Source: Trichuris trichiura
Lineage: Eukaryota > Nematoda > Enoplea > Trichinellida > Trichuridae
Assembly: GCA_037903355.1 (NCBI GenBank)
Contig: JBAJFE010000005.1
Location: 682,001-746,000, forward strand
Length of the DNA stretch: 64,000 nucleotides
Reading direction: 5' to 3'
Shown: positions 47,587-58,535 of the stretch, piece by piece
How the letters are laid out: each line of letters begins with the position of its first letter
Numbering within the stretch: position 1 is the first letter of the stretch
The notes under the pieces: generated by a model
Seen by the model: only the letters and a program-made list of their open reading frames with translations
What the model was told of the DNA's origin: nothing
The model's database searches: none
Position numbers and translations under genes: made by a program

Positions 47587-49751
47587 TCGACAGTATTCGT
47601 TACATTTTAACTTTGCAACCTTCAATGAAACTTTTGAAAAGTTTTCCATGATCAGCATTCTTCTTGATCGGCTGAACTTGGATGCATTACTTGCGGCAGT
47701 GAATAGCGTACATTTTATATAAACGTTATTAAGGCATAACGCGGCAAGCCAATCGTTGAAGGGATGGAAAGATAAGATAAAGTAGGTCTTCAAGTTCAAG
47801 CATGTTAACCATACGCCTGGCCCGTCTTTATCCTCACCAAAAAGCACGAAGCTTTCAAGATGCGTCTGGTACTGTACTCAGTCTATAAAGGATAGGTCAC
47901 CGGGCGAACTGTGTGAAAAAATGATGATCCATTAATCGATTAGCTGGACTTTAAAACGCGCGCTTGAAAAAACGCTTTTTCACAGCGGTTTAAAATTTTT
48001 CGAAAAGGATGAGAAAATTAAGAAATAATCTAAGGAAGTCCAAAGGCAAAATAGTTTACGTGCGAGACCTTAATTTTAAGTTCAACAAAAGGAACCAACA
48101 ACCACAGCAAGCCAAGGCTAACCCCAACTACGGCAGTTATACCAGGAGTTATTCAGTCATTGCTCAGCTGGCGCTTTTCAGGCAGAACTTGGTAAGCGGA
48201 GAGCTCTGTTAGTTGCCTAATCTTAGTGCACTGAAGAAGAACGGTGTATGCAGATGTAGGCGACGTGTGAAAAAAATATACGAGGACATGCTGTCTATAA
48301 CAGCACCAGTGAGTATATTGGGGGACCCGGTTTCAAGCGCAGATGGGTTTTCAAAATGCTTTTGCAAAGCCAATAAAGTGAACTGAATACGCAAAACCCA
48401 TGTTTAGGATTGTAAAAAACATTTTCAGAATTTAAAACGCGACTCAGACTGAACGAACTCTTAAGACGACGTAAAAAGACATGAAAATGCATTAAACAAA
48501 AACAAAGGAGTAATCAGCAACTGCACTCGAAAAAAAGGCGATGGAACGTTTCATAAAGCTTAATAATAAACTGCGGTAGTTGAACATGTGTCTTACTGCA
48601 AACATGACCTCAAAGGGGTTCAGTTATTCACATAAAGTTGTCTTCCACGATTGAAAATGAAATATGCACTGCGTCTGAACGGAAGTCAAAGGTATTTCTC
48701 TCAGTGATTGCTGCAGACATCTAATTCATCAGACTGCTGACGATGCAATGGATTCCCTGAATCCCGTATAAGATAATATACTTCAACTTAAAACTTCTTT
48801 GTATGAAACACGGATCTATGTCATAGCTTATATAGACCTAAGTCATACAGCTTCCACTCTTTTTTGCCGACGATGATGGGACCAGCAGAGTGCTGAGAAC
48901 TATGGAATATACTCGAAGTTTACTTCCAAAGCGTTTACTGGCATTGAGAAAAACTAACAGACATACAAGCGCGACATCATCATAACCTTGAATAATTGAA
49001 CGTTAGCAATTAAAAGCCTTGAAAGTAATGACATTGTAAATATCAATAGCACGGCGATGCTAAATTTACCACGTTTTTGTGCAAAGTCAACGCTATACAT
49101 TAGTGATGCGCAAAGATGCAATTTAAAAGACAGAAAGCAAAGGTAAACATAACCTGAACTTACTGTTTAAAATTAATTTACTCAGTGGGACACATGCGCC
49201 TAAAAATTAGGCTGATAATAAACAAAGCAGCGTTAATTTTTAGAAACTGTTCGAATTCCTAAGCTCATTTCCTCCAACCGTCATCGTAGTCAGAGTCTTC
49301 ATTATTGCATACTGCTACACTGAAACGCGACAATAATACGACTTTAATCATCTATCACGTCAAAGTTATTACATTATGACCTAAAGCAGCCCCTTCAGAT
49401 GAAGCGAGGTTGGGCGCACATTATAGAAATTCCGTATACAAGTTTTGATTCTCCAAACGTTAACGATTAGTACTAGTGTCTTCTTATGCAAAAATCAACT
49501 AACCACCTCCACAAATGTTTTCCACATAATGCTCCCTACGAAAAATGCTTAAGCATTAGTGATGCTAATGAAGAACACGAAGACGCACACACATAATACA
49601 TTAAAAATACTACTGTCAAAGTAACAAAGCAAGGCATAATGATTACCAACTTCTCAATAAAATTTTCTTGATGGCATTTACAGCTATGTAAGCCATTTCA
49701 ACCGATAGAAACCCCTTCACATTCACGTAACTTTCGATGCAAACCGCGCCA

Positions 49752-49869
49752 TGTCAAAGTAAAACCATCCGCAAGACAAACGTATACTTTTCAAAGTGGG
49801 CATACGAGTCTGTCAAAGTAAAACCATCCGCAAGACAAACGTATACTTTTCAAAGTGGGCATACGAGTC
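49752..49869. repeat. Exact 59-bp tandem duplication
   Basis: The 59-base unit beginning tgtcaaagtaaaaccatccg and ending gggcatacgagtc occurs twice head to tail without a mismatch, which implies a recent duplication (or an assembly artefact). Confidence 0.85.
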
Positions 49870-50528
49870 TAAGCCCGTCTTTCCCTAAAAGATTTTTTAC
49901 TTCAAGCAAATTATACAAGGCCAACAGGAAGCAGCAAAATAAAATATACATAAAATAAACTGAGATAAAAACATAATGGTAATGAAAAATACATATTCGA
50001 AATTAATACGAAAAGTGAAATCACGAACAATTACGAAAATTAAAAAATTATATTAATAGATATAACTTACAGGCTAATTAACAAGAAACTTCCTAAAAAG
50101 TTGCCGGTCGATCCGTGTCTTTACGAAGCTTTGCCGGTTACCATTTGTGCATGTGAACCTTTCGAGAAAATCGAAAGACGAATTCTTTATTTAACCTCAA
50201 TTGCTCAAAGAAATGACGAAAATGACGGATTGATATCGTTTGGAAGCAAATGCCCTTTCTGCCAATTTAGCGGCGATACTAATGGGTAAGAAAAAATATG
50301 ATTAAAAATTGAATGAGGCAAACGCAAGTGCAAAGTCAGTGTTTAAATACGATATATTGGACAACGTGGCTGACGCTATTGATTCTTAAGTATTGCTTGC
50401 CTTCATCACGCTGTCATAACTAAAACAGCTATTTGTAATTTCAATATTTTAAATCTAAGCTAATGAACAACCTTCCACTGAATCAACAAAGTGAACCATT
50501 CAAGGTAGCAGAGGTCGCAGATACGTTC

Positions 50529-50536
50529 TATAAAAA
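50529..50536 (+). promoter_or_regulatory. TATA box of cystatin-like gene B
   Basis: TATAAAAA lies 34 bases before the ATG of gene B, in a flank that aligns with the gene A flank (cattcaaggtagcag and ctataaaaacgaag shared or similar). Confidence 0.5.
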
Positions 50537-50569
50537 CGAAGAAGTACGACAGGATCAAATCGTTATGCG

Positions 50570-52236
50570 ATGATTGTCACTTTCCCGCTCATACTCTTTA
50601 TCCTACCGACAATAATAAACGCCAAACTATGCGGCCCGCACGGGGTAAGCTTTTCTTTTCTAAATTCCCCATTCAAGCAACCTACCGCTCACTTATGCGG
50701 AACAACAATTCGTATCCCACATCAATTGTACACATCACTTAATACCAGCTAATAATAAGGCTGTTTTTTATCTGGTGAAGAGAAGAGGCACATAACCTCT
50801 GCCTGCTTATGGAAAAAGTTCTAATATTTTTACGCTCACGTAAAGAGTGACCTTTTAACAGAAGCAATCATTGACGTCAGAGCTTTGAGGACCTACTGCG
50901 TCCTAGCCTCGGCGCGGAAAATTAACTACACAAAATCTTGTACACAGTGTCCATTGTTCCCGCTAAGGACGGCGCGTGGGATGTCCTGAAAGCTTCGTCT
51001 GCAAAGCTTGACTGAAAGAACAGCTTTCGCAAACAAAATTTCCGTATTATCTGCAGCCGTCCTTTCTGCTTCTATCATCGCGTCAAATGACTTTTTCAGG
51101 AAGGCAATTTAACAGTCGTAAGCTTGTCTCCGTACGAGAAAAAGATTACTATCAATATTCGCATAGTAATAAGGATGCTGAACAAGAGGAGAAAACCGAC
51201 CGACAGAACGTTGAAAGCATACGATCCATCGAAGCTGTACAATGCCACTGGTTTATACATTGGTTTCAAAATGGGAGAAACGGTGTGCACGAAAGATAAG
51301 GTAGGCGATAAGCTTACAAGACAAAGAAAAACAATTGAGCTAAAATCAATGCTTCAAGAGTACGTGCTCATTTCTCAAACCATAAAAGAAAGCGACAGCG
51401 TGGCAACGGAACGCTGCTGCCCAAATCATATTATCACAGTTTTAAAGATTAAACTATATTGATAGTGATAAGCCGGAGCACTCGTAGTACAGACTACTAT
51501 GCGTAAGATTTTCTCAACAAGATAACATAGAAACAAACCCTTAGCTAGTAAGCTCTATCAGTCAGTAACAAAGCAAATCAACGCTTGCGAAATTGTTAGC
51601 ATTACCAAAGTTACTAGGGGGAAAGAAAACATTATCTTGAACACTGAAAACGAAATCGAACAAAATTTTCAAGGATTTAAATTTATCTTTGAAATGAAAC
51701 AATTGAGCAAGCTCGCTTTTTCCTATTTTCATTAAAACGCGTGCCAAAAACAGCGGGCGAAAAATATGGAAAGAATACGCGCCGTACAAGTGCAAGTTGA
51801 TTCAAAAATAAGATAAAAGTGATAGTCAGGTTCTTCTTGAACAAACCTTTGACGCCGTTGTTTTTTTTCTGTTACAGAAAACGCCTCCTTGTCCAATTGA
51901 CGACAGTCGACCGAAAAAGTTTTGCACATTCACCCTACATCGCGAAATAATAAAACCGGAAAACGTAACCTGTCAACAATTGGATTGTCAGGTATTAACA
52001 AACGATTAATTCAAAAAAGTTAACAAGCACACTATCGGACAAATAAGCTTGCTTATTTTGCTGACTCAATGGCATTTTCGATTGGCCAATGCTTGTCTGT
52101 TTAGGAGGCAACGAAGAGCACCTTGGCGCCTGCAAGAAAAGTCGAAACCTCTTCCAGAGTTTCAGCCGTAAAAAAAGAAACAAACAGTGGTACAGGCATC
52201 CTACAATCGGCCTACAACTGGCTCGCTGGAAAGTAG
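50570..52236 (+). CDS. Divergent secreted cystatin-like protein, gene B
   Basis: Paralogue of gene A with the same four-exon, phase-0 plan: 50570-50644 (25 codons, MIVTFPLILFILPTIINAKL), 51100-51300 (67 codons ending GETVCTKDK), 51878-51991 (38 codons, as in A) and 52105-52236; 173 residues. Cysteines follow the type 2 cystatin order: TVCTKDK, PPCPIDD, KKFCTFTLH and ENVTC, plus one extra in LDCQ. The first inhibitory loop reads LYNATG, again an N-x-T sequon where QxVxG should be, and the PW loop is absent. A further sequon (NVT) lies in exon 3. The tail exon is Ser/Thr/Lys-rich. An upstream ATG in another frame overlaps the start by five bases. Reading on from exon 3 gives a stop at 52009 as an alternative end. 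Extracellular location is inferred from the signal peptide. Confidence 0.77.
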
Positions 52237-54523
52237 ATAACACAACGAGCGGTAAAAAAAGTAAAATCTATTGTTACACGGTTGCAACGCTGCTTGCTCA
52301 GTTTCTTCAGGAATCCCTTACAAGGGCATTCTCTGCTTGAAACTTACGTTGTCCTAAAACGTGACTGCACCTACTGCCACATCGTTCAGTGAAATAATAA
52401 ATGCTAACAAACTCAGAGCTTTCGGGATTTTTTTGTGCCCTGCTCATCGAAATAAACTGGATGGCCATACTCTATACTCGCAGGAGTTGGCTTTTAAAAT
52501 TCCATCTTTAACCACAAGCAGGACCACAAAGAATGCGTGACGCTTCAAAACTTAACCCGAAGTTAAGATTAATTAACGATGGCAACTCCGCGCAAAATTT
52601 AAAATTTTACTGTCAATTCGTTTGGCAAGAAATGACAGTTCATGAAAGACGAATACTTCCACATTAAGCTTTGTTTCCTCTATCGCGTAGCATCGAATTG
52701 TACGAACAATACAGCTTGCCTATAGATTTTTAGAATGCTTGACATTCCATTGAGGCAAAACGACAACTGCTCACAGAAGGTTCTGATGATTTAAGGTTAT
52801 TATACAGGAACGGGAAGAAGCATGATCCCACCTTCAGTGTAAGGAAAAAACGCTACATTTTAAAACTTAACTTCCCGAGGTGAACTGCTCAACAATATCA
52901 ACGCAAGAAAGACTTTCGCTCAAGGTGACGTTACAACATTTTAGCATATCCTTATTGAACCATGAAAACACTAAAGAAAACAAAAATCAAAAATTCGTAC
53001 AGCCGATTAATATTACGGACATCACAACGGACGGAAGTGGGTAGAAATTGAAGTTGCGGCTTGTGACTTGTCCGTAAACTAACAAAGCATCAATAGCGCA
53101 TATGCTGAGCATTTATATATCCTTCTGGCAATTAAATGTGACCTAAGAGAGCGCGGTGATAATATTTCGCGGGCCGCCAGGCACTCGCAGCTGTTCAATC
53201 GCAAAGTTAAGCAATTTTGACGATTGTTTGCCTGCCTACTTATCGTGGAATCTACGTTAGACAAATACGATATTGTTCAGTTACATCCTTATACAGTGAG
53301 ACTAAGTCTCACCATATAACTTAATAAACTTTCCAATGATCGCTGCTTCAACACAGTATGTCATCACGAAAGTACACTGCTCCTGACGCGGTTAAAGTCA
53401 CTTTAAACTTTTTTATCCAAAATAAAAAAGAGGGTGCAAAAATAATTTCGGGGCAATGCAACAGCGGCAGAAATATGGGGAATGCAAAGCCAACTGCTCC
53501 TTATATGTCGAAAATGAAAAAAACCATTACGCAAGGGACAGTAACTAAAATTACAAGAGAGATTTCGCGTACCGTTAACCGCACCTAAGTATTGTCGCAA
53601 AAAAATATTTTGTTTTACAAAATTCGGTTATTTCGTATTTGGCAGGAGTAAAATTGCTTTAATGCTATAGCGACGGTGAAGGGGAAATCGCGAAGCTTTT
53701 TACAAGCAACACGAGTGCTTTGAGTGGATGATTTCATCGTTTCTTCTTTTCTTCCCATTTTCCCACTAAAGGACTCTTTCGTTATCATTAGACGAGGGTA
53801 CAATAAACGCAAAAGCACAAGCAATTATTTGTTAAGTAATAAATAGAATAAAAAGCTTAATTTGCAAAAAACTAATGTCAAACTTTTGCGAACGCTAATA
53901 AGCAAAAATGTTAGGAAAAACCAAGCGCGGCATGCCGAAATACGGAAGAATTTTCAATGGAAAATCGCCTCTTCTCCTTTGTAATTGAAGGTCAAATCCG
54001 CAGTAGTACACTTCACCTAATGGTAAGCAAAACCTCCATGGAAAAATAGCCTACTTTGTCTCACTCACTCTGCATAAAACGCTTAGTTTTAGGGTGTTAC
54101 GCAGCTACTGTTCAAACAGTAAGTATAAAAAAACCTAATAGATAAAAGTTGATCCTTCGACTTAAGTGCACCATATATGCAACTATTAGAAAGCGTATTG
54201 CTAATACTTTGTTTATACAAATGCTGCGAGCATTTTTGCAAAAGCCTATAAAACCGACTGGATTAGATTTTGTCGCGTGTGCCTATTACGGAAGCATTAC
54301 ATTCTACGCCAAACTTGACGAGTTATGAAAATAAACGCAATTCAAATTGGAAACAATCAGGCCCTTCACCAAAATAGGTTACTGGGCGCTACTTCAACTT
54401 AAAAACCAGCGAAAACAAAACAGCTTGGACGAATAGCATAGCTTCAAGCGCGTGAAAGCATTACAACATTGTAAAAGCACAAAATATCAAAGTACAAAGA
54501 ACTTGATAGAGTTGCAACAGGAA

Positions 54524-54712
54524 AATCATGTTTTTACAAATATTGTCTTAAGCGTAAGCGCTTTGTCAACAGAGGTGAATACTACCACTTACATCAATTG
54601 TCAAAGGGAAATGGATAAATTAAATATCGTGGTCGTATTGAACAAAAAAGCCTACGTGAAGCAGCTCAGTTTATATAAAAGGAGAAAATCACTTCAAATT
54701 ACAATTAGATAA
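54524..54712 (+). pseudogene. Probable remnant of a cystatin-like core exon
   Basis: After an acceptor-like gttgcaacag the frame starts with GAA, as in the core exons of A, B and E, and reads ENHVFTNIVLSVSALSTEVN then INCQREMDKLNIVVVLNKKA. The strand pattern lines up with the gene C core (ARQQSAELKIVFRMVD). The T-x-C-x-K end is lost, there is no donor, and the frame stops 18 bases before gene C. The gene C TATA-like sequence lies inside it. No signal-peptide exon was found. It may be decayed, or chance. Confidence 0.3.
54672..54680 (+). promoter_or_regulatory. TATA-like box of gene C
   Basis: tatataaaagg lies about 50-59 bases before the gene C ATG, and a splice-acceptor sequence, tattttcag, lies one base before it. 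Confidence 0.4.
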
Positions 54713-54730
54713 GGGGAATATATTTTCAGC

Positions 54731-56370
54731 ATGTATCTCTGCGTCTTACTGCTTTGTACACTCGCCTGCGTGACGTCGCATCTACCGCCGGTAAAATATA
54801 AAATTGTCCAAAAGCATTTGCCCCTCTTTTAGAGCTGTATTTAAGATTAAAATTGCATTTAAGACAATAACACGCAATACTGTAGCGTCCCCTAAGAAAG
54901 AGATTCCATTGTGACGCGGTAAAAACAAAAAAGAAAAATTTTCAGGTACCTAGCATGAAGCATATGCAAGGTGTGCAAGTGAAGCTTCCAGATCCGTTAG
55001 TCGACAGAATTTTGTTACTTCTGCTACGAGACTACAACAGCCGAACATCGGCTACAGCTCCTATATGGGCCGTTTACGAAATTGTCTACGCCCGCCAACA
55101 AAGCGCGGAGTTGAAGATAGTTTTCCGAATGGTGGACACCGTATGCAAGAAAAAAGTAGTAAGTGAGCATTTGAAATGACTAAAACGCGAAAATGCAATG
55201 ACATTCGAATATGGGGTGCCTTGTAACAGCCTCATCTTAATGCCTCAATAATACAACATTACGAAATTAACAAGGCGACTTTCGAAACTTTTGAAAACCT
55301 ACTTGTCGTCTTCTCAGCGAGTGAATTTACGAATATATTTTCACCCGCAGATGACGTTACAAGAGGAATACTGAAGGCTACGGTATTATAGTTTTGCGCT
55401 CCATCAAAGCATGCTTCTATTGGCAAAGCAATAGAATACAGTCACGTAACAATAAGTTTTACAGCTTTAAGTTGCAGTCTCCACTTTTAGCTCAACCAAG
55501 TCAGATGCCCGCCGCCTAGGGAGCCCCGGAGGGTTCAATGCAAGATATACGTGGCGGAAAGAGTGTCTGCCAAAAACATGCTCTGCAAAGCCCTCGACCC
55601 TGTCAAAGCGAAGGTAAGTATTACCATGCGGATAACACGTTTGAAAAAAAATTTTTAAATCACGCAAAGTTTAGAGGCACATAACATACACGTACACTCG
55701 TTACGAGACAATAAGATGGTGGTGGAGATATACGGAAACGAAAAATGTTGCGAGCCGTGAATCGAGCACAATAGACGCGTCCCAAATACATGGAGGCGTT
55801 CAAATAAACCTAACTGCAGTGGAATACATAGCCGTTCTAAAGTTAAACAGAGAACAAGCTATCAGCGACAGAATGGTCAACCATTTTGGCAGGTCAAAAA
55901 TCTACTCCGCGCGCAACGTCTACGAAGCTGTCGTATACGTAGCCGAGACGGAATGTAGCAAATCGAAGGTAAGGTTTTGCTTTTTGGAAATAATTAGTCC
56001 TAATTTAAATGTAGTGCCCAGTCTGTGTTTGCTAGAAACTGATTTTTAAAGCTATTAATGCGCTCTTAAATTACCTAAGCGCAATTCGGCTTGATTAAAC
56101 CCGAAAGGAGAATGATTTAAGCGATATCGCTAACGTGTGGTTAAAAAAAGCTTAAGTTTCCAAGCATCGTCTCAAATTGAAACTTTATTTCTCTTACAGT
56201 ATGCAAGTATGGCGCTACAACAACCGCCGTGCGCATTCATATACCCTGGCAAATCGTATGAATGCTTCGTGTCAATTTCGAAAAGCGAATTGAAGGTACA
56301 AGGTCCCGTTCGATGTGGCCCAACCGACAAAGTACCACAAAACAGACTCTTGCGAACTCCGCAACTTTAA
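54731..56370 (+). CDS. Secreted protein with two tandem cystatin-like domains, gene C
   Basis: Five phase-0 exons: 54731-54790 (signal peptide MYLCVLLLCTLACVTS), 54946-55158 (core 1), 55491-55613 (Cys exon 1), 55675-55968 (core 2 with an N-terminal linker) and 56200-56370 (Cys exon 2); 286 residues. Core 1 keeps the cystatin order: helix (LLLLLRDYNSR), strand (WAVYEIVYARQQ) and end MVDTVCKKK. QxVxG is replaced by QQSAE. Core 2 reads SARNVYEAVVYVAETECSKS. Each Cys exon has three cysteines in cystatin-like spacing (RCPPP, VQCKIYV, MLCK; PPCAFIY, YECFVSI, VRCGP). No PW loop is seen. The 61-nt intron 55614-55674 joins the two domains in frame, the main reason for calling this one gene. If that intron is not used, the parts would be one gene plus a signal-less fragment. 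The start follows tattttcag directly. Confidence 0.72.
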
Positions 56371-58535
56371 AGAGCAAACATTATTTGACCACACTCGCAA
56401 TTCTTTCTATTATTTTTAACCAATTAAAATAGTAGACCGAATAGCGTGAATGGACCTTGCTTGCGAGACGTTACTGCGCGCAATTTTGGAAGAACGATTT
56501 CGAAATTGCCCACTTCCAACGGGAGCAACTTAAAATTACATTTAAATATTAACCAATTGAGCTTAATTATAATTAAGCGTCAAACCGCGAGTAAAGGAGT
56601 AATAATAAACTGCGCGTACGCCCCAAACTAACGAGCAAATGAAATAATCGCACTTACCATTTTTGTAAGACGAATTGCATTGTAAGCTGCGTACCTCTTT
56701 TTGCTTTTTTCGTCGGTTTGAACTCGATGCAATTCATTTCAACTGCAGAATACGTAAGCATCTGCTTGTGGGGTAAGCGATCTTCCTAGTAATTTTATTT
56801 TGTACTCGTGAAACATGTAAATCGTGTTGCACAATCTGTGTGCTACCTGGCTTTTTGCCAACCACGATCAGTACATACATGGCAAGTACCGCGTTCTTCA
56901 AACAGGGTCCCCTATTTAGCAACTGAAGGCCGCCTACCGCAAGTATGTGGGAATGCGTTTTAATCGATTATTCCTCACGAATATGAAGCGAAATGCGCAG
57001 CGGTCTTTTTCTGCGATTTCTCAAGAAATAGCGGCGAAAAATAGCCGACGATAATATCTCTAGCTTTCGCCTACCTGGGAAAAATAGCAAGATATTCAAA
57101 AAGGGGCTGCCACGACAACTTAAGCGGAGCGATGCTTTACCGCGCTCTGCTTCTTAGAGCTTTGGATACTCCATTTAACTTAAAGTAAGTCATACTCTGG
57201 CATAAACATGCAAATATGCGAAAAAGAGAAAAATGATAGTATTCTCAAGGCAAGCATGCATGAAAGCACTGATTGGACAATACAGAAAAGGGAGAATTGC
57301 CAGTCCCGAATCGCTTCACTAAATCAGGAAATATAAATTATGAATGATATTCGTTTTGCGTTAGGTTCCCGCTGATATATTAATTCAAAATTGAAAGCCG
57401 CTTAGGCTTTGGATCTTTTTAATTTAAATAAGAAGAGATCAATCCTTATTTCGTGACAGGCTGCATTATCCTATTAAAATAATTAAGCAGATACTAACAC
57501 TCATTTATAGAGTCAGTAGTCGACTAACGGACTTATCCGCAAAGTTGGCAATAGACTGTTCGCAGCTATTTAACAGAACACATTTTTAGAAATTATTATC
57601 TGTTGCCAGCTCGGAATGGGTGCGCTACTTTGGCAGTATGCCAACAAGAAGAGCGGCTTACGTACGAAAGACAAACATACGCGCTTTTCGTTCATCTATC
57701 TGCAACGTTTGCTAGAAGACGTTTTCATTCATAATATCAAACAAACCGATGTTGACATAGCTCAATTGCAACAAAACTTTTTACTGAACAACAAGGGAAA
57801 CCTACACATCTGTTTGCGTAGAGACTTACGCAATCAATTGCTGAATCTGCAAACATTGTCTGCCTGCATGAGGCATAGGAAAATTTTAAGAAAAAGTCTC
57901 TACAAATTCCATAACAAACGAATTTGGGGTTACGCAACTAGTCGCTGCCACAAAGGAACAAAATTAGAAGTGAATAAGTGCGTTTGCTGCAAAAGCAGAA
58001 GAAAGTAGATTGAAAATTGCCGACATTGGAAAGTACAGCAGTCTTAAGCAAATTTACATATTGTAGAAAGCTACATTCGTCGCAACTGTGAGGCGGGATG
58101 GCTAGAAAAGGGATCGTAAAATTTCCTGGCGTAACGCGCGGCAAGTTCTTCGCTACGCAAAAAAGTTTTGTTCGGACAAACTTGGAGCTTTGGAAACTTG
58201 CCTGACACTTCATCAGCGAGTAATAAAGCCTCCGAAGTTCTCTATACAAAACTTTTTCCGCATAAAACGCAAGAGTTGCCGAACTATAAGAGGAAGAAAG
58301 GATAATACTAGTGGTTGTGAAAAAAGTACTTTAATTCAGAAGGCTGTTTTCAGTAACTAAATTTAATTCATTGCAACAAACAGGATCGGGCAATGGCAAG
58401 TGAGCAAACACTAAATCCTATTTCCTATGCTTGCTTCAAGATTAAGCTAAACATTTATGAAAAAAACAATATGTCCGTACTTAAAGGCATGCATTGGTTC
58501 AAAATAATCGGCCTATTGCGGATAGCTATACAAAT
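56371..58535. other. Spacer between genes C and E
   Basis: AT-rich spacer. Apart from the basic frame at 57616-58008 I see nothing supportable. Confidence 0.5.
57616..58008 (+). CDS. Unclassified basic Cys-containing ORF
   Basis: An uninterrupted frame of 130 codons, unusual for this AT-rich spacer, ending in a Cys/Lys/Arg-rich tail (EVNKCVCCKSRRK). It has a hydrophobic-helix pattern (FSFIYLQRLLEDVFIHNI, LRRDLRNQLLNLQTLSA) but no signal peptide. It lies inside the cystatin-like array yet shows no T-x-C-x-K end or matching cysteines. An acceptor-like cacatttttag lies about 25 bases upstream. It could be a small array-associated gene, an exon of something larger, or chance. Confidence 0.35.
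   Translation: MGALLWQYANKKSGLRTKDKHTRFSFIYLQRLLEDVFIHNIKQTDVDIAQLQQNFLLNNKGNLHICLRRDLRNQLLNLQTLSACMRHRKILRKSLYKFHNKRIWGYATSRCHKGTKLEVNKCVCCKSRRK

Larger units (their letters stand above)
47587..50569. other. Spacer between cystatin-like genes A and B
   Basis: About 3 kb, AT-rich, without a supported gene. A basic frame at 48009-48212 and a Cys-containing frame at 50101-50289 are open but unassigned. An exact 59-base tandem duplication lies at 49752-49869. The last 170 bases resemble the 5' flank of gene A. Confidence 0.5.
52237..54730. other. Spacer with possible cystatin-like remnants
   Basis: No complete gene. A basic frame at 53358-53588 starts SSRKYTAPDAVKVTLNFF, which loosely resembles a fragment at about 61624-61707 (YVNVDRAVTVKLNKKF). 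The frame ending at 54712 is described separately. Confidence 0.45.

Noticed and set aside
55467..55667. Minus-strand 66-codon frame
   Set aside because: It is the antisense shadow of the first Cys exon of gene C.
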